NCBI GenBank assembly: GCA_949948715.1
Contig: CATLGW010000016.1
Coordinates: forward strand, 1 to 51,621
Reading direction: 5' to 3'
DNA from: an uncultured Lachnospiraceae bacterium
GTDB lineage: Bacteria; Bacillota; Clostridia; Lachnospirales; Lachnospiraceae
DNA length: 51,621 nt
Position 1 is the first letter of the stretch. The number at the start of each line of letters is the position of its first letter. Made by a program: the position numbers and the translations under genes. The notes under the pieces are model-generated. The model had not been told where the DNA came from. It saw only the letters and a program-made list of their open reading frames with translations, and ran no database searches. Of the stretch, positions 1-8,008 are shown one piece after another.

Positions 1-283
1 AGAAGAAAGAGCTGGAAGCGGCAGAAAAACGGATTGCGGAACTCTCCGCTATCTTCAAGCGGCTGTATGAGGACAGCGTGGCGGGGCGCATATCGGACGA
101 GCGTTTCACGGAGCTTTCGGCAGACTATGAAGCCGAGCAAAAGGAACTGAAAGAGAAAGCCGCCGCTTTGCAGGGCGAGCTTTCAAGGTCGCTGGAAGCC
201 ACGGGAAACGCCGGGGGAAGCTCCGCAGACAGGAAATCGAAATCTATTATTCTTTTGTCGGCAAGGTAGAATTGCCCGACTAA
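1..283 (+). pseudogene. Serine recombinase C-terminal remnant, frameshifted
   Basis: The first about 70 codons, in the frame of position 3, read as the coiled-coil C-terminal region of a large serine recombinase of conjugative or mobilisable elements (KRIAELSAIFKRLYEDSVAG, then ISDERFTELSADYEAEQ). Near 205-224 the normal continuation is missing. The typical family ending (RRQEIEIYYSF, then VGKVELPD and stop at 281-283) appears in another frame. An internal deletion with a frameshift therefore joins the coiled coil to the last 19 codons. The 5' part lies outside the window. The protein is probably non-functional unless the upstream part is used alone. It ends about 180 bp from the 3' end of ssrA. 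Family assignment is from memory of such recombinases. Confidence 0.75.
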
Positions 284-293
284 AGCCCGACCC

Positions 294-312
294 GTCCGGC
301 AGTCAGCCGGAC
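294..312. other. Small perfect stem-loop after the recombinase remnant
   Basis: GTCCGGC and GCCGGAC form a 7-bp stem around AGTCA. A T-run follows only about 15 bases later, so terminator function is uncertain. I see no other feature between 284 and 414. Confidence 0.35.
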
Positions 313-414
313 AGGGAACGGCAAAATTTTTTACACTTCTCTTACTTCTTTATCTCACATGAGCAAATGAGTATGATTTGAAACGGTTTAAAATGTCATT
401 TTAGACCAAGATTC

Positions 415-453
415 AAAAAAAGAATGCCGAAAACATGGCGTTTTCAAGCATTC
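415..453 (-). terminator. Rho-independent terminator of ssrA
   Basis: Read on the minus strand, a GAATGC...GCATTC hairpin with further A/T pairing inside (422-453) is followed by seven T (complement of the A-run 415-421). It starts just after the tmRNA 3' end, so it terminates ssrA. Confidence 0.85.
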
Positions 454-460
454 TCTAAAG

Positions 461-835
461 TGGAGTAGACGGGAGTCGAACCCGTGTCCAAAAGCCCATT
501 CCCTGTACTTCTACTATCATAGTCCGTTATTTTGGCGGTCCGCCCGCCTGTTCCCTCCCGGAGAAGGAAACGAACACCCTTCCCCGTTCGGTAGCTTCAT
601 CATACGCCCATACGCGCAAAGCTTAACGTATGTCGTTTCTCACATCTTTGATGCCCGGATTCCGAAGTGTGAGTGCCCCGGAGCGGACAAGCCGCCAAAG
701 GCGGCGTCACTCACAGCTTAGGCTGCAAGTGCGTACTGAGTATTGTCTTCAGCGTTTAGTTTAATTGTGTGATTAACGTGTCACAACGGATAGCTTCTCC
801 AGCTGCAAGGCCCCTGTCGAAACCTTTACTACCCC
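461..835 (-). ncRNA. ssrA: Transfer-messenger RNA (tmRNA)
   Basis: tmRNA rescues stalled ribosomes with SmpB and tags the nascent chain for proteolysis. On the minus strand the 5' end reads GGGGTAGTAAAGGTTTCGAC and the 3' end carries the T-arm GGGTTCGACTCCC followed by CTACTCC plus discriminator A. GGGGTAG pairs with CTACTCC as the acceptor stem, with one G-U pair. The tag reading frame ends AEDNTQYALAA-stop (718-753), with the ALAA end expected by ClpXP-type proteases. The genomic bases after the discriminator are CTT, so CCA is apparently not encoded and would be added enzymatically. The length of about 375 nt is normal. It is flanked by its own promoter and terminator. No smpB is visible in the window. 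Confidence 0.95.
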
Positions 836-850
836 TCAAACTGTCCCTAT

Positions 851-879
851 AGTATACTGTTTCTTTTCGCGGATGTCAA
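851..879 (-). promoter_or_regulatory. Sigma-A type promoter of ssrA
   Basis: On the minus strand, TTGACA (874-879) and TATACT (851-856) are separated by 17 bp. This is a near-consensus housekeeping promoter. Transcription would start around 844, a few bases upstream of the mature tmRNA 5' end. Confidence 0.85.
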
Positions 880-970
880 GTGCTCTGCGGCTGGAAAAAC
901 AATGAATTTTTAGAAAAATTTGACAAAGTGAAAAGAGGGCAATTTCTATTAAGACGTTGTACGGAAGGTC

Positions 971-979
971 TGTTATAAT
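971..979 (+). promoter_or_regulatory. Extended -10 promoter for the araC-like/clpP pair
   Basis: TG-T-TATAAT is a perfect extended -10 element 50 bp before the first gene start. No good -35 box lies at the proper distance. A TTGACA at 920-925 is too far upstream to pair with it. Confidence 0.5.
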
Positions 980-1028
980 GAATTAAACAATCTGCAGAGA
1001 GAACATTTACGGAAAGGAGCGGTTTGGC

Positions 1029-1445
1029 GTGAGCGATAGGTCCATCACTGACAGAGTTATTTCTTATATTGAGGAAAATTTGGACGGGGAGCTGACTCTT
1101 CAGGAAATAGCGGAGGCGTTGAGCTATTCCAGGTTTTATGTGGCCAGAACCTTTAAGGAAACCATGGGGGTTTCCGTCGGCAGATATATACGGGGAAGGA
1201 GGCTTACCGAGGCCGCCGGGAAGCTGGCAGAATCCAAGCAGCCCATCGCCCGTATTGCCCTGGAGGCGGGATACCAGTCTCAACAGGCATTTACAAAGGC
1301 GTTTGGCTGCGAGTTTGGGTGTACGCCCCTGGAGTACAGAAGGAAAGGCGCGTATGTGACAGGGCAGAGAAGGACGGAGCAAAGAGGCTTTCATAAACCG
1401 CAGATGCGGGCATTTTCAAGGCCGGGAGGTGAGATGGCGGCATGA
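1029..1445 (+). CDS. Small AraC/XylS-type DNA-binding regulator
   Basis: A 138-residue protein consisting almost only of an AraC-type double helix-turn-helix domain (about residues 5-103). The first HTH is around [20 protein letters not shown], and the second around the segment [13 protein letters not shown] with the family-typical F-x-x-x-F-G. There is no effector-binding domain, so it resembles stand-alone MarA/SoxS-like activators whose abundance sets the response. The start is GTG, preceded by AAAGGAGC. The stop overlaps the ATG of the clpP paralogue by 4 bp (ATGA), so the two are probably co-translated. Targets are unknown; the neighbouring protease is one candidate. Confidence 0.85.
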   Translation: MSDRSITDRVISYIEENLDGELTLQEIAEALSYSRFYVARTFKETMGVSVGRYIRGRRLTEAAGKLAESKQPIARIALEAGYQSQQAFTKAFGCEFGCTPLEYRRKGAYVTGQRRTEQRGFHKPQMRAFSRPGGEMAA

Positions 1446-2032
1446 GCTTTATTCCCTATGTGGTGGAACAGACAAAAGGAGAGGAGAGAAGCTATGACAT
1501 TTTTTCAAGGCTTCTCTCGGACAGAATTATTTTTTTGGGGGAGGAGGTCAGCGACCATTCCGCCAATCTGGCCATTGCCCAGATGCTCTTCCTGGAAGCC
1601 CAGGACCCGGAGAAGGAAATCAGGCTTTATATAAACAGCCCTGGGGGCTCCGTCTCGGCGGGTTTTGCAATTTATGATACGATGCGGTATATCAAATGTG
1701 ACGTGTCCACCATCTGCATCGGGCTGGCCGCCAGCTTTGGCGCGTTCCTGTTAGCAGGCGGGACAAAGGGAAAACGTATGGCCCTTCCCAATGCGGAGAT
1801 TATGATTCATCAGCCTGCCGTCAGAGGAGGCGGAATCCAGGGCCAGGCCACGGATATTGAGATTGCCTCGGACCATATCCAGCGGGGCAAGCGCCGGCTG
1901 AACCGGATATTGGCGGAGAATACGGGGAAAACTGTGGAGGAAATAGCGGCCGCCACGGAGAGGGATCATTATTTATCGGCAGAGGAGGCCCTTGCCTTTG
2001 GGCTGATCGATAAGGTGATTGCGGGAAGGTGA
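1442..2032 (+). CDS. clpP: ClpP family serine protease (paralogue)
   Basis: The proteolytic subunit of a Clp-type protease, forming tetradecameric barrels fed by ClpX/ClpC ATPases in the cytosol. The 196-residue length is normal. The catalytic triad is visible: Ser98 in [14 protein letters not shown], His123 in MIHQP and Asp175 in [28 protein letters not shown] is the conserved oxyanion-side segment. The start is supported by GGGAGGTGAG upstream. It is translationally coupled to the AraC-type regulator. No tig or clpX is adjacent, unlike the usual housekeeping clpP locus, so this is probably an accessory ClpP. A translocation-enhancing/SppA-like role is less likely given the intact ClpP triad. 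Confidence 0.92.
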   Translation: MSFIPYVVEQTKGEERSYDIFSRLLSDRIIFLGEEVSDHSANLAIAQMLFLEAQDPEKEIRLYINSPGGSVSAGFAIYDTMRYIKCDVSTICIGLAASFGAFLLAGGTKGKRMALPNAEIMIHQPAVRGGGIQGQATDIEIASDHIQRGKRRLNRILAENTGKTVEEIAAATERDHYLSAEEALAFGLIDKVIAGR

Positions 2033-2060
2033 ACAGGGACGGATATTTCATAAAAAATAC

Positions 2061-2089
2061 TTGACAGAACTTTTCGCCTGAGTTATTAT
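2061..2089 (+). promoter_or_regulatory. Promoter of the trp operon
   Basis: TTGACA (2061-2066) and TATTAT (2084-2089) are separated by exactly 17 bp. The predicted start near 2096 is the 5' end of the T-box leader. Confidence 0.85.
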
Positions 2090-2094
2090 GTAAA

Positions 2095-2382
2095 AAATCA
2101 AATATTGCTGAAAACCGTAGATGTGGAGATAACGGCAGAATATGCGCCTACAGAGAGACCGGATGCTGAGAAAGGTCGGAGAAGCAAGCTGTCAAATGGA
2201 CCACGGAGGGCGCAGTGAAAGAGTGATCGAGTATTCTGCGACGTAGGGCATACGTCAGTTGCCGGGGATATGTTGGTATCCTGAGAGAGTGCGCATAAAG
2301 TGCGCAAAGCAAGGTGGCACCGCGAGATGTAGATTTCATCCCGTCCTTGACAGATGTTTTTCTGTCAGGGGCGGTTTTTTTC
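2095..2382 (+). promoter_or_regulatory. Tryptophan T-box riboswitch leader
   Basis: The leader binds uncharged tRNA to allow read-through into trpD. The conserved T-box AAGGTGGCACCGCG is at 2311-2324. Its UGGC bulge would pair with GCCA of a tRNA with discriminator G, as in bacterial tRNA-Trp. Stem I carries AGAGAGAC/GGATGCTGAG-like elements from 2152. The likely specifier is TGG (2197-2199) followed by ACC, i.e. Trp. The terminator hairpin (2341-2374) is followed by seven T. AAGG of the T-box and CCTT at 2344-2348 support the alternative antiterminator. The specifier call is by position and by agreement with the downstream genes. Confidence 0.93.
2341..2381 (+). terminator. T-box regulated terminator
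   Basis: A long stem whose arms contain TTGACAG and CTGTCAGG, closed by CCG/CGG, is followed by TTTTTTT (2375-2381). It is mutually exclusive with the T-box antiterminator. About 165 bp separate it from trpD; I see no further gene there. Confidence 0.85.
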
Positions 2383-2547
2383 TGTTGTTTTGCCGTCCAT
2401 AAGTCTAAGGGCTTACGGCGGACCTTTGACACACAGAGGGAAACGGCGGCAGGAATACAGTGAAGCGCGTCAGAGGACACCGCGGAACAGGGAGCGTTTC
2501 TGGAAAACAAAGTTTTATGCGAAACGGGACGGAGAAGGGAGGCTGTT

Positions 2548-3558
2548 ATGATAATCAGCGAGGCGATTGTGAAATTGGTGAGAAGAGAGGATATCGGCTA
2601 TGAGATGTCCCGAGGGGTCATGAATGAGATTATGACCGGGGAGGCGGACGATGTGCAGAAGAGTGCCTATCTGACGGCCCTTGCCATGAAGGGGGAGACC
2701 ATCGAGGAGATCACGGGCTCTGCGGAGGAGATGAGAAGCCACAGTCTCAGGCTGGACACGGATTTGGAGGTGCTGGAGATTGTGGGGACGGGAGGGGACG
2801 GCTCCCACTCCTTCAATATATCCACCACGGCGGCTCTGATTATCTCCGCGTCGGGCATCCCCGTGGCAAAGCACGGTAATCGGGCGGCCAGTTCCCGCTC
2901 CGGGGCGGCGGACTGCCTGGAGGCCCTGGGGGTCAATATCTCCATGGAGCCGGAGCAGAACAGAAAGGTTTTGGAGCAGGGGGGCATCTGTTTCCTTTTT
3001 GCCCAGAAATACCATTCGGCTATGAAGTATGTGGGGGCTGTCAGGAAGGAGCTGGGGATCCGCACGATCTTCAATCTCCTGGGGCCTCTGACCAATCCCG
3101 CAAATCCGGCCTTTCAGGTGATGGGGGTGTACGATGAGGGTATGCTGGAGCCTATGGCCCGGGTGCTCTCCAACCTGGGGATAAAGCGGGGGATGGTGGT
3201 GCACGGCCGGGACGGCCTGGATGAAATTTCCGTCAGCGCCCCCACCGACGTGTGCGAGATCGATCACGGGGGCTTTGTGCGATACACCCTGACGCCGGAG
3301 CAGTTTGGCATGGAGCGGGGCAGCAAAAAGGACCTGGTGGGCGGCACGCCCCGGGAAAACGCCGGAATCACCCGGGCCATTCTTGGAGGAGAGCGTGGTC
3401 ATAAGAGGGATGCGGCGGTTTTAAACGCGGCGGCAGCTCTGTATGTGGGCGGCAGGGCGTCCGGTCTTGAGGAGGGCGTGAAGCTGGCGGAGGAGCTTCT
3501 GGACAGCGGCAGGGCGTTGGCGCAGCTTGAAAGATTTGTGGCGTTGTCCATGGCATGA
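2548..3558 (+). CDS. trpD: Anthranilate phosphoribosyltransferase
   Basis: Transfers the phosphoribosyl group of PRPP to anthranilate, the second step of tryptophan synthesis, in the cytosol. The 336-residue length is typical. The PRPP/Mg loop GTGGDG is at residues 80-85, then NIST, KHGNRAASSRSGAAD and the GPLTNP motif. It is not fused to a TrpG amidotransferase domain. The ATG has a good upstream GGGAGG. It is the first gene behind the Trp T-box. The expected trpE and trpG are absent from this end of the operon, so anthranilate must come from genes elsewhere or from outside. Confidence 0.97.
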   Translation: MIISEAIVKLVRREDIGYEMSRGVMNEIMTGEADDVQKSAYLTALAMKGETIEEITGSAEEMRSHSLRLDTDLEVLEIVGTGGDGSHSFNISTTAALIISASGIPVAKHGNRAASSRSGAADCLEALGVNISMEPEQNRKVLEQGGICFLFAQKYHSAMKYVGAVRKELGIRTIFNLLGPLTNPANPAFQVMGVYDEGMLEPMARVLSNLGIKRGMVVHGRDGLDEISVSAPTDVCEIDHGGFVRYTLTPEQFGMERGSKKDLVGGTPRENAGITRAILGGERGHKRDAAVLNAAAALYVGGRASGLEEGVKLAEELLDSGRALAQLERFVALSMA

Positions 3559-3583
3559 GCCTTGGCCGCAGCAGGAGGAAAAT

Positions 3584-4372
3584 ATGATTTTGGAGACTAT
3601 AGCCCAATCCGCCAGGGAACGTGTGGAAGCGCAGATGAGGAGGAAGTCCCTGGCAGAGATGAAGGCGGAGGCCAGGGACAAGGAGCTGCAGACGATTTAC
3701 CCCTTTGAGCGGGCGATTTCAGGGGAGGGCATCCGTTTCATCTGCGAGGTCAAGAAGGCGTCGCCCTCAAAGGGAGTGATCGCAGAGCATTTCCCTTACC
3801 GGGAGATTGCCGGGGAGTATGAGCAGGCGGGGGCGGATGCCATATCCGTTTTGACGGAGCCCGTGTTTTTTCAGGGCAGCGACGATTATCTGACGCAAAT
3901 CCGCAGTGAGGTGAAGCTGCCGCTGCTGCGGAAGGATTTCACGGTGCATGAGTATATGATATACCAGGCTAAGACGCTGGGGGCGGATGCCGTCCTTTTG
4001 ATCTGCGCCTTACTCTCCCGGGGACAGCTCTCGGAATATCTGGGGATTGCAGAGGAGCTTGGGCTGTCCGCTCTGGTGGAGGCCCACGATGAGCGGGAGA
4101 TTGAGGCGGCCCTTCGGGCGGGGGCGGGCCTGATCGGGGTAAACAACAGAAATTTAAAGGATTTCACCGTGGACCTTGAGAATTCTCTCCGTCTGCGGGA
4201 GCTGGTGCCGCCAAATATTCTCTTTGTGTCCGAGAGCGGCATGAGGACCAGAGCGGATATTGAGAGGCTGGAGGAAGCGGGAGTGAACGCCGTGCTGATC
4301 GGGGAGACTCTGATGCAAAGCGGGGACAAGGGGAGTCTGCTGGGGGAGCTTAAGGGTCGGGAGAGAGCCTGA
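3584..4372 (+). CDS. trpC: Indole-3-glycerol phosphate synthase
   Basis: Closes the indole ring from CdRP in the fourth step of tryptophan synthesis. This is a 262-residue (beta/alpha)8 barrel. Visible family motifs are EVKKASPSKG (55-64, catalytic lysine region), LLRKDF, LVEAH, GVNNRNLKDF and SESG near the phosphate site. A longer in-frame ORF starts at 3527, overlapping trpD, but the ATG at 3584 follows AGGAGGAAAAT and gives the normal family N-terminus. It is monofunctional, not fused to TrpF. Confidence 0.96.
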   Translation: MILETIAQSARERVEAQMRRKSLAEMKAEARDKELQTIYPFERAISGEGIRFICEVKKASPSKGVIAEHFPYREIAGEYEQAGADAISVLTEPVFFQGSDDYLTQIRSEVKLPLLRKDFTVHEYMIYQAKTLGADAVLLICALLSRGQLSEYLGIAEELGLSALVEAHDEREIEAALRAGAGLIGVNNRNLKDFTVDLENSLRLRELVPPNILFVSESGMRTRADIERLEEAGVNAVLIGETLMQSGDKGSLLGELKGRERA

Positions 4373-4421
4373 GAGAGTTTATTTTCCGGGGCGATGGAAA
4401 AATGACGGAGGAGCGTGTGCC

Positions 4422-5135
4422 ATGTGTGAAAAAGAGCGGGAGGGAAAAGAGCAGGGCAAAAACAGTCTAGGAGGATACCGTAGGGACGTTAAGAGCCGGA
4501 ACCAAGAGAAGACAGGCGGAGACGTCAGGATCAAGCTCTGCGGTCTTTTCAGAAAGTCCGATATTCTCTGTGCCAACGAGATCATGCCGGACTATGCGGG
4601 CTTTGTGTTTGCGGAGAGTCCCAGGCAGGTGACTGGGAAGCAGGCGGCAGCGTACCGTCGGCTGCTAAACCCAGGGATTCGGGCGGTGGGCGTCTTTGTG
4701 GACGCGCCCCTGGGCCAGGCGGCAGAGCTTCTTGGCAAGGGTGTGATCGATCTGGCACAGCTCCACGGGACAGAGGACGAGGCATACATCAGGAGGCTTA
4801 AGGAGGAGACGGGCAGGCCTGTCATAAAGGCGGTGAGGGTGCGAAGCCCCTCCGATGTGGAGGCGTGGCTCTCTTCCCGGGCGGATTTTCTTTTGTTTGA
4901 CGGCGGGGCCGGCTCAGGGAAAGCCTTTGACTGGAAGCTTTTGGGGGACGTGGACAGGGATTATTTTCTGGCGGGGGGACTTACGCCAAAAAACATTCCG
5001 GAGGCGGTGGAGCGGCTGCATCCCTACGCCGTGGATATAAGCTCCGGGGTGGAGACCGGCGGCGTGAAGGACCCGCGAAAAATGCGTCTGGCGGCGGAGG
5101 CGGCAAGGGGCAGGCAAGGGAAAAGGAGTCCGTAA
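4422..5135 (+). CDS. trpF: Phosphoribosylanthranilate isomerase, extended N-terminus
   Basis: Isomerises PRA to CdRP in the third step of tryptophan synthesis. The core begins at RIKLCGL, where the catalytic Cys is residue 40. It continues with GFVF-SPRQV, AVGVFVD, LAQLHG and the terminal VDISSGVETGGVKD containing the catalytic Asp and phosphate-loop residues. The protein is 237 residues because a charged, low-complexity extension of about 34 residues precedes the barrel. No ATG, GTG or TTG lies between the first ATG and the core in this frame, so the extension appears forced. The start has GGAGGAG upstream. A second AGGAGG occurs inside the extension (about 4468) without a usable start after it. 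Confidence 0.93.
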   Translation: MCEKEREGKEQGKNSLGGYRRDVKSRNQEKTGGDVRIKLCGLFRKSDILCANEIMPDYAGFVFAESPRQVTGKQAAAYRRLLNPGIRAVGVFVDAPLGQAAELLGKGVIDLAQLHGTEDEAYIRRLKEETGRPVIKAVRVRSPSDVEAWLSSRADFLLFDGGAGSGKAFDWKLLGDVDRDYFLAGGLTPKNIPEAVERLHPYAVDISSGVETGGVKDPRKMRLAAEAARGRQGKRSP

Positions 5136-5250
5136 GGGAAAGCGGCAGATCGCGGCGCGGAATAGAAATCCGGGCAGAGCTTCTTTCACATAAAATGTGG
5201 GACAGGAAAAAGCATCATATAACATAAAGTAAGGAAAGGATGATGGTAAG

Positions 5251-6435
5251 ATGAAAAAGGGCCGTTACGGAATACACGGAGGGCAATATATCTCCGAGAC
5301 GCTGATGAGCGAACTGATCCGGTTGGAGGAGGCTTATGAACACTATAAGGGGGACCCGCAGTTTACCGGGGAGCTGAAAAAGCTTTTCAACGAATATGCG
5401 GGCAGACCGTCTGCGCTGTACTTTGCGGAAAAAATGACAAGGGACCTGGGAGGAGCCAGGATCTATCTGAAGAGAGAGGACCTGAATCACACCGGCTCCC
5501 ACAAAATCAACAATGTGCTGGGGCAGGCCCTTTTGGCTAAAAAGATGGGAAAGACCCGTCTGATCGCGGAGACCGGGGCGGGGCAGCACGGGGTGGCCAC
5601 CGCCACGGCGGCGGCGCTCCTCGGCATGGAGTGCGAGGTGTTCATGGGGAAGGAGGACACGGTACGGCAGGCCTTAAATGTGTACCGCATGGAGCTTTTG
5701 GGGGCGAAGGTACATCCCGTGACCACGGGAACCATGACCTTAAAGGACGCGGTGAACGATTGTATGCGGGAGTGGAGTAGGCGGGTGGAGGACACTCACT
5801 ACTGCCTGGGCTCCGTCATGGGGCCCCATCCCTTTCCCATGATCGTCCGGGATTTTCAGAGCGTCATCAGCAGGGAGGCCAAGGAACAGATCCTTTTGGC
5901 GGAGGGGAAGCTTCCTGCGGCGGTGGTGGCTTGCGTGGGAGGCGGCAGCAATTCCATGGGGATGTTTTATAACTTTATCGAGGACAGGGAGGTGGAGCTT
6001 ATCGGCTGCGAGGCGGCGGGTCGGGGCATAGACACCGACAGACACGCGGCCACCATAGCCCGGGGCGCCATCGGTATTTTCCACGGAATGAAATCCTACT
6101 TCTGCCAGGATGAGTACGGCCAGATTGCCCCGGTGTACTCCATCTCCGCGGGGCTTGATTATCCCGGTATCGGGCCGGAGCACGCCTATCTCCACGACAC
6201 GGGCAGAGCCCGGTATGTGCCCGTCACGGACGAGGAGGCGGTGGAGGCTTTTGAGTACCTGTCTCGGACGGAGGGAATTATTCCGGCTATAGAGAGCGCT
6301 CATGCGGTGGCGTATGTGAAAAAGATCGCGAAAAATTATTCTCCGGACCGGAGCATTATCATATGCGTCTCCGGAAGAGGTGACAAGGATGTGGCGGCAA
6401 TCGCAAGATACAGGGGGGTGGATATCCATGACTGA
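5251..6435 (+). CDS. trpB: Tryptophan synthase beta chain
   Basis: PLP enzyme that condenses indole with serine, forming the alpha2beta2 complex with TrpA. The 394-residue length is normal for TrpB1. The PLP lysine is Lys85 in HTGSHKINN. The phosphate-binding loop is [10 protein letters not shown], and [16 protein letters not shown] is the COMM-type signature before the C-terminal SGRGDKD. The N-terminus ([16 protein letters not shown]) is the usual TrpB start. The 3' end overlaps trpA by 8 bp, consistent with balanced expression of the complex. Confidence 0.97.
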   Translation: MKKGRYGIHGGQYISETLMSELIRLEEAYEHYKGDPQFTGELKKLFNEYAGRPSALYFAEKMTRDLGGARIYLKREDLNHTGSHKINNVLGQALLAKKMGKTRLIAETGAGQHGVATATAAALLGMECEVFMGKEDTVRQALNVYRMELLGAKVHPVTTGTMTLKDAVNDCMREWSRRVEDTHYCLGSVMGPHPFPMIVRDFQSVISREAKEQILLAEGKLPAAVVACVGGGSNSMGMFYNFIEDREVELIGCEAAGRGIDTDRHAATIARGAIGIFHGMKSYFCQDEYGQIAPVYSISAGLDYPGIGPEHAYLHDTGRARYVPVTDEEAVEAFEYLSRTEGIIPAIESAHAVAYVKKIAKNYSPDRSIIICVSGRGDKDVAAIARYRGVDIHD

Positions 6436-7285
6436 CAGATTGAAAGAGGTGTTCGACACACCCAATAAAAAGGCGTTTATCGGATTTCTCACCGCGGGAG
6501 ATCCGGATGCGGACAGCACGGTGAAATTCATATTGGAGATGGAGCGGGCCGGGGCCGATCTGGTGGAGATCGGCATCCCCTTCTCCGATCCGGTGGCGGA
6601 GGGGGCCGAGATTCAGGAGGCCAGCTTTCGGGCCCTGGCGGGAGGCATGACCACGGACGGGGTCTTTGATATTGTGAGGAGAGTGCGGAGGGAGTCTCGG
6701 ATTCCCCTGGCGTTTATGACCTATGTCAATCCCGTGTTCCATTACGGCTATGAGAGGTTTTTCACCAAATGCGGGGAGCTTGGGGTGGCGGGTATTATCA
6801 TCCCCGACGTGCCGTTTGAGGAGAGGGGGGAGCTGGAGGATATCGCCGCAGCCCACGGAGTGGCTGTGATCTCCATGATAGCGCCCACCTCTGAGAGCCG
6901 CCTTCGGGCCATCGCGGAGGGGGCCAGGGGATTCATCTATGTGGTGAGTTCCCTGGGAGTCACCGGGGTGCGAAACGAGATCCGCACGGACCTGTCCTCC
7001 ATAGTGGGACATATTCGTCAGATTACAAAGGTTCCCTGCGCCATAGGCTTCGGCATCAGCACGCCCGCCCAGGCAAAGGAGATGGCAAAGATCTCCGACG
7101 GGGCCATTGTGGGCAGCGCCATCGTGAAGATCATTGCCAAATACGGCAGGGAGGCGGGGCCTTCCATTTATGAGTATGTGCGGGAGATGAAGGCTGCCGT
7201 GGCGTCGCTGCCGTCAGAAGGCGATGGGGCGGATACGTCTGCCGGCGACAATGGGGCAGATGAAAATTCAGGCAGAAAAGCCTGA
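6428..7285 (+). CDS. trpA: Tryptophan synthase alpha chain
   Basis: Cleaves indole-3-glycerol phosphate to indole, which is channelled to TrpB. The 285-residue TIM barrel has the catalytic Glu47 in [11 protein letters not shown] (equivalent to E. coli Glu49). The second catalytic acid, Asp60 in E. coli (PLADGP), is Glu58 here (PVAEGA), and the following Pro is Ala. GFGIS and GSAIVKII form the phosphate site. The ATG at 6428 gives the normal N-terminus; a longer frame from 6380 lies inside trpB. The C-terminus carries an acidic, Gly/Asp-rich tail of about 25 residues not typical of TrpA. Confidence 0.95.
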   Translation: MTDRLKEVFDTPNKKAFIGFLTAGDPDADSTVKFILEMERAGADLVEIGIPFSDPVAEGAEIQEASFRALAGGMTTDGVFDIVRRVRRESRIPLAFMTYVNPVFHYGYERFFTKCGELGVAGIIIPDVPFEERGELEDIAAAHGVAVISMIAPTSESRLRAIAEGARGFIYVVSSLGVTGVRNEIRTDLSSIVGHIRQITKVPCAIGFGISTPAQAKEMAKISDGAIVGSAIVKIIAKYGREAGPSIYEYVREMKAAVASLPSEGDGADTSAGDNGADENSGRKA

Positions 7286-7324
7286 GAGAAAGCGCGGTTC
7301 ATGCTGATATAAAACGGAAAAATG

Positions 7325-7365
7325 AGCCCTCGAGAGTATGAAGATACAATCGGGGGCTGTTTTTT
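7325..7365 (+). terminator. Rho-independent terminator after trpA
   Basis: AGCCCTCGA (7325-7333) pairs with TCGGGGGCT (7350-7358, one G-U pair), followed by G and six T. It closes the trp operon. Confidence 0.85.
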
Positions 7366-7383
7366 AGTGTAGATCAAATAAAT

Positions 7384-7439
7384 ATTTACTGATAAATCCT
7401 TGAAACTTTTTGGCCCTGTCCACAGTCTAATCAGTAAAT
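7384..7439 (+). promoter_or_regulatory. ECF-type promoter flanked by a 10-bp inverted repeat
   Basis: TGAAAC (7401-7406) and CAGTCTAA (7423-7430), 16 bp apart, resemble ECF sigma -35 (TGAAAC) and -10 (CGTC-TA) elements, suggesting autoregulation of the sigma gene. ATTTACTGAT (7384-7393) and ATCAGTAAAT (7430-7439) are perfect reverse complements bracketing the promoter. The assignment rests on sequence resemblance only. Confidence 0.5.
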
Positions 7440-7451
7440 CAAACAAAGGAG

Positions 7452-7973
7452 ATGAGAACATTGGGAGGACTGCACTTTCGTAAGACTAAGGAAGCCGTCG
7501 TGGAAGAAACGCTGCTTGGCCATTACGACCAATACTACCGGCTGGCCTACAGCTATGTCAAAAACGCCGCCGACGCCGACGATATCGTTCAAAACGGCGC
7601 GTACAGGGCCATCAGGAACAGCAAGAGCCTCAAGCAGGAGGAATATGCGGCCACCTGGCTGTACCGCATTATGTTAAATGAAATCTTTACCTTCTGCAGA
7701 AAGAGAAAGGTTGAGGCATTTGACTGCGTCTCCACGGATGCCCTGGAGTATACTCCCACGGAAGCTTCCTCGGAGGACCGCTATGAGGACGTTGACCTGC
7801 GGCGGGCGCTTGCGGCGCTCTCAAAGGAGGAGCGGACCGTTGTGGAACTGAAATATTTTGAGGATTTGAAGCTGGAGGAGATCGCGGCCGTGCTGGAGGA
7901 GAATGTAAATTCCGTCAAAAGCCGCCTGTATCGCAGTATCCGCAAGCTGAGGCTGAAGCTGGAGACGGAGTAG
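7452..7973 (+). CDS. ECF sigma factor, SigV-like
   Basis: A 173-residue extracytoplasmic-function sigma factor. Region 2 spans about residues 20-85 (YRLAYSYVKNAADADDIVQN is the -10-recognition helix). Region 4 spans about 115-170 (LSKEERTVVELKYFEDLKLE, then EIAAVLEENVNSVKSRLYRS). The order sigma then membrane anti-sigma with an RsiV-like sensor domain matches the SigV/RsiV arrangement of Bacillus. AAAGGAG precedes the ATG. A probable ECF promoter lies just upstream, so positive autoregulation is likely. Sigma subfamily and regulon are inference. Confidence 0.9.
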   Translation: MRTLGGLHFRKTKEAVVEETLLGHYDQYYRLAYSYVKNAADADDIVQNGAYRAIRNSKSLKQEEYAATWLYRIMLNEIFTFCRKRKVEAFDCVSTDALEYTPTEASSEDRYEDVDLRRALAALSKEERTVVELKYFEDLKLEEIAAVLEENVNSVKSRLYRSIRKLRLKLETE

Positions 7974-8008
7974 CGTTTGGAGCGCGTACGGGGAAAGGAA
8001 GGGAGCGT

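Noticed and set aside
876..1394. A 172-codon minus-strand frame over the AraC-type gene
   Set aside because: The + strand frame has the AraC HTH and a coupled clpP; the minus frame has no motifs and runs toward the ssrA promoter.
5740..6576. A 278-codon minus-strand frame opposite trpB/trpA
   Set aside because: Shadow of two certain genes; composition typical of antisense frames.
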